Positions 1 to 8,010 are shown, numbered from the stretch's first letter. The stretch is 19,766 nucleotides of DNA from Proteiniphilum sp. UBA4084 (GCA_002383605.1 DFYK01000087.1:1-19766); one strand, 5' to 3'. Numbers and translations are program-made. Notes: generated by a model not told the origin, from the letters alone.

Positions 1-438
1 GCTCCCTAGTTTTGCAAGTATTGGGATAGAATCGCTGAACCCAAAGGAAATGAATCCAATGCGCCATTCCCTTACCTGCGTACCGCTGAAATGTACCTGA
101 TAAAAGCGGAGGCATTAAATGAAATCAATCAAAATCCGACACAAGCGGCTAAAGATGCATTGAATGCTGTTCGTCACCGCGCGGGATTGGACGATACTCC
201 GGCTAACAATTATGCTGACTTCAAAAAGGCAGTTTTAGCTGAAAGACGTATGGAGTTTGCCATGGAAGGGCATCGTTGGCATGACCTGGTGCGTTTGTGC
301 ACATTAGATGAAATAAAAGAGCTGGTAGGCATGGCGAAACCGGGAGTGGTACCAAGAGCAGCCAACTTCCTGTTACCTATTCCAAATAACGATCGAATTA
401 TTTCTAACGGGAGGTTAACTCAAAACGAGGGATACTAA
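1..438 (+). CDS. SusD/RagB-like outer-membrane protein, C-terminal fragment
   Basis: This is the C-terminal end of a SusD-family lipoprotein, the surface glycan-binding partner of a SusC TonB-dependent channel. It enters from the left edge. The reading frame is open from base 10 and shows typical SusD C-terminal features: KYWDR near the start, then PYLRTAEMYLIKAEALNE, then AVRHRAGL, then RRMEFAMEGHRWHDLVR, and a final LTQNEGY before the stop. There is an in-frame TAG at bases 7-9. The +1-shifted frame reads PSFA just before KYWDR, so one missing base near 20-22 would join the two halves. That points to a frameshift or a sequencing error at the edge. The next gene on the same strand is a secreted lipoprotein, consistent with a polysaccharide-utilisation locus whose main part lies outside. 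The family call is firm; whether the full gene is intact is unknown. Confidence 0.85.
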
Positions 439-449
439 TCTTTCATAAT

Positions 450-476
450 TCGAGCAGGAACAGGATTCCTGTTCGA
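450..476 (+). terminator. Hairpin after the susD-like gene
   Basis: An inverted repeat with arms CGAGCAGGAA (451-460) and TTCCTGTTCG (466-475), a 5-base loop and one G-T wobble lies between the susD-like stop and the lipoprotein gene. It is followed only by a short T run (GTTTACAATT), so it may be a weak terminator or an attenuating hairpin within the operon. Confidence 0.45.
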
Positions 477-505
477 GTTTACAATTACATATAATATCTA
501 TACAG

Positions 506-1606
506 ATGGTATCTAAATTGTTTATATTATCCGGTTTACTATTTGTTTTTTCTTGTCAACAGCCCGACAAGCAGGAAAGCGTGGCTGACCTGCCTATTGA
601 AGAAGGAGAGGTCGTTATTGATACCCAAATGGTGGAATATCTGTTCCCTCCGGGAAAAGATATTCTTACTGGCGGAGATGGGGCTATATCCATCCCGATA
701 GATCATACCAAAAGTTTCTGGATATGGGGGGATTTTTTTTTAGGTGAGATTAACGATAACCAGAGAGCAGAATCATCCCCATTTATCATGGGGAATGTAT
801 GGCAACTACTGGATGGAGAATCGGTAAAGACCATAACCGGAGGTAGTATAAAAAAACCCGAATCTTTACTGAAAACAGAAAGTGTTGACGGGTATCCGGC
901 CGTTCTTTGGCCTATGCATGGTTTTGTAAAGAACAATATAGTGCATGTATTTATGTCCACTATTGTTCAAACAGGGACGGGAGCCTGGGATTTTTACTGG
1001 CATTCCACGGTGTACTACCGGTTAAATCTTCCGGATTTATCCATTATTGATAAACAGGAATTGCTGACCCGGGAACAGACAAATGCCCATTTCGGGTTTG
1101 GGGTAACCGAGCACGATGGCTTCTATTACATATATGGTTCAAATCCACAAGAAGACTTCACTGCGGGATTGCACGTGGCCAGGGCCCGTTTAGTAAATGA
1201 CAAGTTGCAAAATTGGGAATATTTTGACAACAACAACTGGGCAACCAATGCGAAAGAGAGCAAGCCTCTGGAGGGTATTGACATTCCTGTTTCAGAACAA
1301 TTTAGTGTCTTCAAACATGAAGACAAATTTATCCTGTTAACTCAAGACAGGTTCAGACCGGACATTTACACGTTTATCGCCGACACACCTGTAGGGCCTT
1401 GGACAAATAAAAATAATATTTACAAGATACCTGAAGGAGAAGATACTACATTATTTACCTATAATGCAATGGCTCATCCACAGTATGGTCCGGAGGATAA
1501 ATTATTGGTAAGCTATTGTGTCAATGCAAAACATATACCCGATTTATACACAGATGTGTCTATTTATAGACCAAGATTCTTTTGGATATCGATTAACATC
1601 CGATGA
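506..1606 (+). CDS. Secreted beta-propeller-type lipoprotein (DUF4185/DUF5005-like)
   Basis: A 366-residue predicted lipoprotein. The N-terminus has a short hydrophobic signal ending in the lipobox LFVFSC, so Cys17 would be lipidated and the protein anchored in the outer membrane or periplasm. The mature part has the look of a five-bladed beta-propeller of the glycoside-hydrolase-like type: FWIWGDFFLGE around residues 71-81, repeated short hydrophobic strands, TPVGPWT, a late YNAMAHPQYGPEDKLLVSYCVN and a terminal YRPRFFWISINI. I recognise this from DUF4185/DUF5005-type proteins of gut Bacteroidetes, but the exact family is a by-eye call. It lies 67 bases after a SusD-like gene on the same strand, so a role in glycan binding or hydrolysis in that locus is likely. 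Substrate and catalytic residues cannot be stated. It converges on the truncated dapL copy. Confidence 0.7.
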   Translation: MVSKLFILSGLLFVFSCQQPDKQESVADLPIEEGEVVIDTQMVEYLFPPGKDILTGGDGAISIPIDHTKSFWIWGDFFLGEINDNQRAESSPFIMGNVWQLLDGESVKTITGGSIKKPESLLKTESVDGYPAVLWPMHGFVKNNIVHVFMSTIVQTGTGAWDFYWHSTVYYRLNLPDLSIIDKQELLTREQTNAHFGFGVTEHDGFYYIYGSNPQEDFTAGLHVARARLVNDKLQNWEYFDNNNWATNAKESKPLEGIDIPVSEQFSVFKHEDKFILLTQDRFRPDIYTFIADTPVGPWTNKNNIYKIPEGEDTTLFTYNAMAHPQYGPEDKLLVSYCVNAKHIPDLYTDVSIYRPRFFWISINIR

Positions 1607-1622
1607 ATTTTATACATTCTGC

Positions 1623-2120
1623 CTAAAAACAGTTATTTATTCGCCGGATAGCCTCCTCTGTCTTCTCGTGACTATTGAACGCCGTAAGCCGGAAATAGCC
1701 CTCTCCCTCAGATCCGAAGCCCACGCCCGGGGTACCCACGATATGGCATCTATCAAGCAGGAGATCGAAAAAACTCCATGAATCAAGCCCGGAGGGACAT
1801 TGAAGCCAGATATAGGGAGCGTTCTCACCGCCAAAAACGGTAAACCCTTTTTCGATCAATCCTTCACGGATGATGCCGGCGTTGTGCATGTAGTATGCCA
1901 CCATTTCCCTTATCTCCTGCTGCCCCTGCGGGGAATAGACTGCTTCGGCAGCACGCTGCACAATGTAGGCGGTGCCGTTGAACTTGGTGGACTGCCGTCT
2001 GTTCCATAACCCATGAAGTGAAACCATTTCTCCGTTGCTTGCACGCACCTTTAACGATTTGGGGACGACGGTATAACTGCACCGCAGACCGGTGAAGCCT
2101 GCATTCTTGGAGAAAGAACG
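1623..2120 (-). pseudogene. dapL: Truncated duplicate of dapL (3' part only)
   Basis: A second copy of the 3' part of dapL, in the same orientation as the complete gene at 8136-9344. It starts abruptly at the codon matching Arg237 of the full protein, just before the PLP lysine (Lys241, SFSKNAGFTG), and continues to its own stop after RRINNCF. Upstream, the frame runs into a stop within about 30 bases, so only about 166 C-terminal residues remain and the substrate- and cofactor-binding N-terminal half is missing. Bases 1736-2120 match the full copy at about 96-97% by hand count. The last about 110 bases (1623-1735) are clearly more diverged, giving SHEKTEEAIRRINNCF against SRERTKEAIKRIKDWSI. 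A GTG at 2046-2048 could start a short product, but no functional enzyme is expected. It may be the scar of an integration or duplication event. Confidence 0.9.
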
Positions 2121-2445
2121 CTGCCATCCGCTTCTTTGATTCGTCAGTTAACCCATCGCCGAGCTTTCAGGGGTACTTTCCACCGCCACATTTTTGAAAT
2201 AGGGAAAGGTATACAGAATCTCGTTATTTCCGACAAAACAGAAGATGACCAGAGAAAAAAACGAAGAGTTGAAATTAAACTCTTAACGAAAGCCGAAATG
2301 ACTTCTACTCTGGAAATGTATGTAAATTTCGTATTGTAGGAACTGACTATACAGGACTTCACTATGATAGAAGTAGGTTATCAAAAAAAGTGATTGCGGG
2401 TTTGGAATTGAATTGTGAATGTTGAAATTTGGAATCAGGGTTGAA
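2121..2445. other. Non-coding junction with a possible OmpA-domain remnant
   Basis: Homology to dapL ends at 2120 and no intact gene lies before the ABC exporter end at 2446. On the plus strand, 2136-2339 is an open frame whose middle reads GKGIQNLVISDKTEDD followed by RRVEIKLL. This resembles the C-terminal end of an OmpA-type peptidoglycan-binding domain, which typically ends in NRRVEIKLL-like sequence. The N-terminal part does not align convincingly, so at best this is a relic. The rest (2340-2445) is AT-rich, with loose repetition of GAATTG/TTGAAT words. No double-glycine precursor peptide was found on either strand here. Confidence 0.3.
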
Positions 2446-4602
2446 TTAGCTGTAAAAAGGTGGTAATTGCTTATTCCACATTTCAAAATATCTAGTACCT
2501 AGTTGATAAAGTGATAAATGCGTTCCTTCTTCAACCAGGTTCCCGTTTTCGAGTATCACAATTTTATCTGCATTAACTGTAGTACTTAAACGATGGGCAA
2601 TCATGATGATCGTTTTGTTTTGTTTTTTCAAATTTAAAATCGCATCCTTAACATATTGTTCCGATTCGGAATCAAGGGAAGAAGTTGCTTCATCTAATAT
2701 AAGGATTTCCGGATCGCGGTACAATGCACGGGCAATGGCTAAACGCTGTCTTTCTCCGCCCGAGAGCGAAGCTCCGTTTTCTCCAAGCCAGGTATTAAAA
2801 CCGGCAGGCAGTTTTTCGATAAAAGGCATTATACCCGGCATCGAACAAATTTGTACAACCCGCTGAAAATCGATACTAAATTCACCAATTGCAATATTTT
2901 CAAGGACATTGCCCGCAAAGAGATTCAATTGTTGTGGAACAGAGGCGATTAATTTCCTTATACTCTGATTATCGAAATATTCGATACTGTTTTCACCTAT
3001 CAAAATCCGCCCCGATTTGAGTGGATAAAGTTTTTGCAGCAGTGCAGCGAGCGTGGTTTTTCCACTGCCGCTTTCGCCAATTATTGCCGTAAGTTGCCCT
3101 TTTTTGATGGTGAGATTGAAATCTTCAAAGACATCAACGCGCGTACCGTAAGAAAAAGAAACGCTTTCAAATACTATGTCGCCTAGATTTTTTTTTGTCA
3201 GTTCAATTTTATTTTCGTTTTCCTCGTGCTGCAAATCCATAATTTCAAACAAGCGGTCAGCGGCTATCAGCGCATTCTGAATGGTTTTATTCATTCCGAT
3301 TAAACCAGAAACAGGACTGGTCAAATAACCGATTAAGGCATAAAACGAGAGCAGCTCTCCTGCTGTTATTGCATTATCTATAACGAAGTTAGATCCAATC
3401 CACAGCACAATAATAGTAAAAATGCGAGTCACAAATTCAGAAGAATTTCCCGAAAAAAGTGAGTTTATTGCCGATTTGTAAACAGAATCGAGCAAACGGA
3501 TAAAGCGGTTTTCTGTTTTGATGTTTTCAAAATCCTCAATACCAAACTGTTTGATAGTGCGCACGGAATTTATCGATTCCACAAGTTGGCTTTCAAGATC
3601 GGCGGAATGTTCCATCAGTTTGCGCTCACGTGTTTTATTTAACTTATTTGTTATCAAATAAATAATAATATACAAAGGAATAGAGATAAACAAAACCAGC
3701 GCAAGTTTCCAACTGTAGATAAACATCAGTGAGAGTGAAAAAAAAACGATTAATATATCTACAATCAGTGAAATAACAATATCATTGATAAAAATACGGA
3801 TTTTCACAGCATCGTTCACGCGGGAAATGATTTCGCCCACGCGCATCGTGTCGAAAAACCTTTGCGGAAGACGCAAAAGGTGCTTGTAATATCCTAAAAC
3901 CAGCCGCGCATCAATTTTTTGACCTGTTTGAAGCATCAAAGTGCTTTTGTTTACCGAAATAAAAATTTGTACCAACAAAATTATCAACATTATTATGCTT
4001 AATAGGTTAAGTAGATTTTTATTTCTGTTTACAAGAACGAGATCGGTAATTTTTTGAATATAAATAGAAGTGGAAAGACCCAAAACCGTATAGACGACCG
4101 CACCGAAAAGCGAAGCGAAAATCACGCTTCGATGAGGTGCGAGCAGATACATAAAACGCTTATATAAGGATATTTTAGAATCGGAAGCACTAAAATCGTC
4201 GCCCGGAACGAGCAGCATCAGAGCGCCCGACCATTTTTCTTTAAAGGTTTCAATTTTTTCAGTATGCATTTGTCCGTCCGCAGGATCCATATATGTAATT
4301 TTCTGCTTTTTAACGGAGTAGATAACCACATAATGCTGCAAACCGTTTTTCAAAACTACGTGTGCAATAGCCGGCAACGGAATATTCGGCAACGCATCAA
4401 TGCCACCTTTTACGCCTTTTGCCGTAAAACCGATTTGCTCGGCGGCTTGCACCATTCCAAGCATATTTGTGCCACGCTTGTCCGTTCCCGCAATCTGTCG
4501 AATACGTGCCACGGGCAACCTCAAGCGATAATATTCAGCTACCGAAGCCAAACAGGCCGCTCCACAGTCGGTTATATCGCGCGGTTTGATTTTAATACTC
4601 AT
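2446..4602 (-). CDS. C39-peptidase ABC exporter (bacteriocin/peptide type)
   Basis: A 718-residue peptidase-containing ABC transporter that would cleave leader peptides from a small substrate and pump it across the inner membrane. The N-terminal C39 peptidase domain (about 1-135) has the catalytic set Cys13 (DCGAACL), His90 (HYVVIY) and Asp106 (MDPADG). A six-helix membrane domain follows (about 155-440). The ATPase domain has Walker A GESGSGKT (509-516), signature LSGGE (613-617), Walker B ILILDE (633-638) and the switch His670. All key residues are present and the length is normal for the family, so it should be functional. It is the last gene of a minus-strand cassette, 48 bases after the HlyD-type gene. 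Its substrate should carry a double-glycine-type leader, but no such gene is visible nearby. The name as an exporter is firm; the cargo is unknown. Confidence 0.93.
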   Translation of the reverse strand: MSIKIKPRDITDCGAACLASVAEYYRLRLPVARIRQIAGTDKRGTNMLGMVQAAEQIGFTAKGVKGGIDALPNIPLPAIAHVVLKNGLQHYVVIYSVKKQKITYMDPADGQMHTEKIETFKEKWSGALMLLVPGDDFSASDSKISLYKRFMYLLAPHRSVIFASLFGAVVYTVLGLSTSIYIQKITDLVLVNRNKNLLNLLSIIMLIILLVQIFISVNKSTLMLQTGQKIDARLVLGYYKHLLRLPQRFFDTMRVGEIISRVNDAVKIRIFINDIVISLIVDILIVFFSLSLMFIYSWKLALVLFISIPLYIIIYLITNKLNKTRERKLMEHSADLESQLVESINSVRTIKQFGIEDFENIKTENRFIRLLDSVYKSAINSLFSGNSSEFVTRIFTIIVLWIGSNFVIDNAITAGELLSFYALIGYLTSPVSGLIGMNKTIQNALIAADRLFEIMDLQHEENENKIELTKKNLGDIVFESVSFSYGTRVDVFEDFNLTIKKGQLTAIIGESGSGKTTLAALLQKLYPLKSGRILIGENSIEYFDNQSIRKLIASVPQQLNLFAGNVLENIAIGEFSIDFQRVVQICSMPGIMPFIEKLPAGFNTWLGENGASLSGGERQRLAIARALYRDPEILILDEATSSLDSESEQYVKDAILNLKKQNKTIIMIAHRLSTTVNADKIVILENGNLVEEGTHLSLYQLGTRYFEMWNKQLPPFYS

Positions 4603-4650
4603 AAATTTAAGAACTGAAAACCGTCAGTATCTCAGCCAAAAAGGCAGATG

Positions 4651-5796
4651 TCACAATTTCGCCATTTTCGGATTAAACCAGTCATCAACTTTATCAAAAA
4701 GCAGTTGCCAAAGGGTGCGCTCGGTGAGCGAAAAACGCGCGGTAAGTGTCATCCCTTTTTTCAGATACCCGCGATAGCCGTTTTTCAAATGCAGATATTG
4801 GTCGTCAAGTGAGCAGCGCACGCGGAAAACGGGCTTATTGTCAACTGTGGCGATGTCTTTTGAAATCTCGCGCACGATACCGAGCGCCATCCGCCACTGG
4901 TTATAGTTAAACGCATCTATTTGGAATTTAACTTGCTGGTTTTCTCTGATATAGCCAATATCCGATGGAGAAACGTAACATTCCACCAGCAGATTTTCAT
5001 CCGTGGAAATCTGCGCTATAACCTGCGCAGGTACAATGAAATTTCCCGCCTCAATACCGGTAAACTGAATTACCGAACCTTTTGTGGGTGCAAGCAGCGT
5101 GTATTGCGTTTTTTGTTGTGCCGACTGCGCATTTTGCGCATGCAAATCGCGGATTTCCTGTACATATTGAGTGCGTTCGGCCTGCCATCGATTGCGGAAG
5201 TTTTCATGCATGTTATCCCTCTGATTAGTTGCCTGGCTATATGCGTTTTGTGCTTGTAAGAGTTCCGATTGTGTAGCCACTTTTTTTTCGAACAACCCTT
5301 GCGTAACAGCCAGTTCGTTTTTCAAATAATCTATCTGCGTTTGCAGCTGACCTACCGAAGATTGATATAATATCTTTTCATTAAGGTATTTAGGACTATT
5401 TAAGGCCATGAAATTTCCTGCCAGCATAGCCGAAATATCAGCAATGAAAGTTTCGTCTTCGGCGATTTTGCGGTTGTTGTTATCAATTTGAATATCAATG
5501 CTCAGAGAGTTAAGAACCACGAGCGTATCTCCTTTCGTCACCTGCTGATTTTCAACGATATTTACCCGTAGTACCTCTCCGTAAACTGCTGACTGGATCT
5601 GATTATTGTCGTTGGGCGAGCGAATAATACCTCGCGCTTGCGCACTTAACGACACGCGCACAAAAGGCAATGCCGCCAGTGCCGTCAAGACCATCAGTAA
5701 CACCACTACATAAATTACTCTGTAATGCGACTTTCGCCTTACAAAAAGCGATTCTGTGCTGTCGTAGATGATTTCGGAAGGGAAAATTGTGGGCAT
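4651..5796 (-). CDS. HlyD-family membrane fusion protein
   Basis: A 381-residue periplasmic adaptor that links an inner-membrane ABC exporter to an outer-membrane channel. It has a short cytoplasmic N-terminus, one membrane helix at about 27-47 (VIYVVVLLMVLTALAALPF), a first lipoyl/barrel-sandwich half (about 52-98, with VYGEVLRVNIVENQQVTKGD), a long coiled coil rich in Gln, Asn and Glu (about 105-228), and the second lipoyl half starting at TLLAPTKGSV (233-242). The beta-barrel part follows and ends near KKGMTLTARF. The gene starts 4 bases after the CPBP gene and precedes the C39 exporter, so the three are very likely one transcription unit. No TolC-like outer-membrane gene is in the cassette, so a housekeeping TolC would be needed. 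Confidence 0.92.
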   Translation of the reverse strand: MPTIFPSEIIYDSTESLFVRRKSHYRVIYVVVLLMVLTALAALPFVRVSLSAQARGIIRSPNDNNQIQSAVYGEVLRVNIVENQQVTKGDTLVVLNSLSIDIQIDNNNRKIAEDETFIADISAMLAGNFMALNSPKYLNEKILYQSSVGQLQTQIDYLKNELAVTQGLFEKKVATQSELLQAQNAYSQATNQRDNMHENFRNRWQAERTQYVQEIRDLHAQNAQSAQQKTQYTLLAPTKGSVIQFTGIEAGNFIVPAQVIAQISTDENLLVECYVSPSDIGYIRENQQVKFQIDAFNYNQWRMALGIVREISKDIATVDNKPVFRVRCSLDDQYLHLKNGYRGYLKKGMTLTARFSLTERTLWQLLFDKVDDWFNPKMAKL

Positions 5797-5800
5797 AAGG

Positions 5801-6517
5801 CTATATTAATGTAAAAAGAATAGAAATTAAATTGACCAAAATATGCAATGCAAGTCCGTAAACAAAATGTAATGTATTTCTTAAATATGCAATTGCAAAT
5901 CCCAAAATGATTTGTGGCAATACAAAGAGCGGATAAAGATAAAATATTTGCCACTGAATCGTGTCTGCATTGAATATGTGAAGCAATCCGAAAGATAAAG
6001 TTAGAAGGTAAAAGTATGTGCGGTAATGTTTGTGGATAAAATCACTTATTTTTGCAAAAGTAATGTTGATTGTAAAATAAAGCGACAATGAAAGAATGAT
6101 AAATATTATGATTTTCAAGTAATCATGAAAGAAAATAGTATTATAAGTTTTTCCTCCCAAAGAAACATACAAAATTAAAATACTTGAAACAAATAAAAAA
6201 TATTTTTTCGGCACAAGCGGCAATCTGAAAATCAGCTCTTCAACTAGTGGCACAGTAGTAAAAGCACAAATCGCAATTACAGAGTTGTGCTTAATGAGCA
6301 TATTTCTTGTTTCTTTCAATTGATCTAATATGGAATGAAAATGAAATATATGAACTAGCAATAAATCCAATGCCACCATAAAAAACATTAAGCCTATTAT
6401 GGCTGCATAACAGAATAAAACTGTAGATGTAAATTTTTTGACGTTTTCCCTATTTATTTGAAACTTGTTTTTTCGGTAATAAGGATACTTAAAAAATGAA
6501 ATAATCTTGCTCTGCAT
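5801..6517 (-). CDS. CPBP-family intramembrane protease
   Basis: A 238-residue, very hydrophobic, multi-helix membrane protein with the three motifs of the CPBP (CAAX protease and bacteriocin-processing, Abi) family: EELIFR with Glu93, Glu94 and Arg98; FGLLH with Phe176 and His180; and HILVN with His225 and Asn229. All proposed catalytic residues are present. In bacteriocin loci such proteins act in immunity or precursor maturation, which fits its place as the first gene of the exporter cassette, but the role here is inferred. It is strongly AT-rich. Its start codon sits right at the edge of a truncated IS30 transposase gene: the transposase frame can be followed to within a few codons of this ATG. 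The native promoter, and perhaps part of the N-terminus, may therefore have been lost or replaced. Confidence 0.88.
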   Translation of the reverse strand: MQSKIISFFKYPYYRKNKFQINRENVKKFTSTVLFCYAAIIGLMFFMVALDLLLVHIFHFHSILDQLKETRNMLIKHNSVIAICAFTTVPLVEELIFRLPLVPKKYFLFVSSILILYVSLGGKTYNTIFFHDYLKIIIFIILSLSLYFTINITFAKISDFIHKHYRTYFYLLTLSFGLLHIFNADTIQWQIFYLYPLFVLPQIILGFAIAYLRNTLHFVYGLALHILVNLISILFTLI

Positions 6518-6519
6518 TG

Positions 6520-7403
6520 TATACTGTATTTCCCTGATTTGATGATGACTAATTGTTTTAAAATCAGTTTTCCTTAGGAATATACTGTCTAATCAATTTG
6601 TTAGTATACTCATTCATTCCTCTTTGTCTGGAGGAGTAAGGATCCGCAAAATAAAAATCGATACCCGACGCTTTAGATATAGCCTTATGTTCTGTAAATT
6701 CCTTTCCATTATCCGAGGTAATTATATGGATTTTCCCATTATAGGGCAACAGTAACCGGATAACTTCATCTTTTAAGCCTTCTGCATTTTTACCCTTTTC
6801 GAGTTTTTCCATCAATAGAAATCCGTTTGTCCGCTCTACAATAGTTACGATGGCTCCCTTTTGATCTTTACCGATAATTGTAAGAATCTCAAAATCTCCG
6901 AAACGGGATTTTTCTGCTACAAGATCAGGTCTGTTTTCTATGCCTATACGCTCTTTTATACGTATTCTTTTATCATTGCAAACGCGCTTCCTATGTTTTA
7001 ATCTCTGACGGAGAAACGTATACAAATTGCAGCCATTCGCTTTATCCTTGCGGATATGTAGGTAAATCCCTTCAACATTAACAATATCCTTGTTGACAGA
7101 CTTGTAAGGACCCACTATTTGCTCGGGAGACCATTGCTCCTTGCGTAACTTCTCCTCTATTTAAAGCATCATTTCACCAGTGAAACGACGAGTTCTTTTA
7201 AAACGCTCCTTACGTTCATCTGATAGCATTTGAGCATGTCCTCCAGCATACCCTAGTTCCTAGTTTTATTACGTTTAAGCTCTCTGCTAACGCTCGATTT
7301 GTGTATACCGAGATCTTCAGCAATCATTGTCTGACTCCAACCGGCTTTAAGAATGCTTCTATTTTTTATCTTTGTCCCGGGTCTAATTGTTTATTCTTTT
7401 CAT
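6520..7403 (-). pseudogene. Decayed IS30-family transposase
   Basis: The whole length of an IS30-type transposase can be followed on the minus strand, but it is broken several times. From the probable ATG at 7401-7403 the frame shows the helix-turn-helix region KAGWSQTMIAEDLGIHKSSVSREL, then WSPEQIVG, and the DDE catalytic core with ENRPDLVAEKSRFGDFEI, DNGKEF and RGMNEYTNKLIRQYIPK. Defects are an early frame slip, an in-frame TAA at 7366-7368, a shift near 7250-7260, another TAA at 7161-7163, and a one-base insertion after PKE; without it the frame reads PKETDFKTISHHQIREIQ. In the core, Leu stands where the family has its first catalytic Asp (GDFEIL instead of GDWEID). The C-terminal end is cut off just upstream of the CPBP start. 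The longest intact part is 6564-7115. It cannot encode an active enzyme. Confidence 0.9.
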
Positions 7404-7460
7404 ACGTAAATACGTTAATTTGTAATTATTTAATAATCATCTAATTAATATTCAATTTTT

Positions 7461-7499
7461 CATACGATTAAAATTATTTATTTTCAAAGGTATCGTATG
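7461..7499 (-). promoter_or_regulatory. Probable IS30 transposase promoter and inverted repeat
   Basis: On the minus strand, TACCTTTG (7485-7492) matches the Bacteroidetes -7 box TAnnTTTG and lies about 80 bases before the transposase start. It is spanned by an 8-base inverted repeat, CATACGAT (7461-7468) and ATCGTATG (7492-7499), which could be an operator or mark the outer end of the element. No clear -33 element is seen. Confidence 0.4.
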
Positions 7500-7625
7500 G
7501 AACTCGCTTTAATCATGTTCTTGTGTGAAAATGATTCTCATGCTCGTTTCATAACAACACAAAAGTAATGTTTTTGACGCAATCGTAATGTTTTTAATAC
7601 TTTGTGTTACATTTAATAATTAAAT
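7500..7625 (-). promoter_or_regulatory. Orphan promoter with paired repeats and Fur-like box
   Basis: This strip lies between the IS30 remnant and the intron remnant and carries no gene. On the minus strand TACTTTTG (7560-7567) is a good TAnnTTTG -7 box. Two exact 11-base direct repeats (GTAATGTTTTT on the plus strand) lie at 7565-7575 and 7585-7595, with starts 20 bases apart, about two helical turns. Just downstream of the expected start, TGAAAATGATTCTCA (7526-7540) matches 13 of 15 positions of the 7-1-7 Fur operator TGATAATnATTATCA by hand count. The gene it once drove is gone; the IS30 remnant begins about 25 bases further on. Confidence 0.4.
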
Positions 7626-8010
7626 TTACTTTCCTGGGCGGTCATTACCAGTGTTTTATTCACCACAATCTCAGGATCTTCGAGCTTACTTATACTCCGA
7701 ATTGCCAGGCAACCTGGAAAACCACCAGGCTCCATAGTTGCAATCCCCATATTCCGTAATCCATCATAGCATGCCTCCCACATTTGTAGCTGTCACCGGT
7801 GATAACAGCATCACTTTTTGTCCTTCTTTCAACGAATGGATGCCGACGACTGTAACCACTAGCTCACAAGCTTACAGACCTGCGGAGATCACTGCCCTGG
7901 CATCCTTCAGAATCCTAAACAGGAACACCCTTGCCCTTAGCTAATGGTTGGCGACTATAAACTTCCATAGTGGACTTCCACCTCTAAGTTAATCACTAAG
8001 CACGGCGCAC
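7626..8010 (-). mobile_element. 5' remnant of a group II intron
   Basis: On the minus strand the sequence starting at 8010 opens with GTGCGCC, the standard 5' end of bacterial group II introns. It continues with domain I hallmarks: GGTGGAAGTCCACTATGG, then AGTCGCCAACC, TTAGCTAAGGGCAAGGGTG and ATTCTGAAGGATGCC. About 385 bases of intron-like RNA sequence can be followed. No reverse transcriptase/maturase frame and no domain V or 3' end is found in the window, so the intron is truncated; the loss point is near 7625, where the sequence turns AT-rich. The 5' splice site lies directly behind a hairpin followed by TCTCTTTTG, which is the type of site used by bacterial class C introns. The left limit is approximate. 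Confidence 0.78.

Noticed and set aside
1800..2009. Small plus-strand frames within both dapL copies (also 8316-8525)
   Set aside because: They recur only because the dapL sequence is duplicated; they are reverse-frame shadows.
2283..2486. Candidate bacteriocin precursor downstream of the ABC exporter
   Set aside because: The 67-codon frame overlaps the exporter end, lacks a double-glycine leader and looks random.
6520..7625. 3' end (domains V-VI) of the group II intron
   Set aside because: I looked for the conserved domain V hairpin in this stretch and did not find it; the intron appears to be truncated.
7738..7944. Plus-strand small open frame of 68 codons
   Set aside because: It runs antisense through group II intron domain I sequence, which explains the composition; no protein features.
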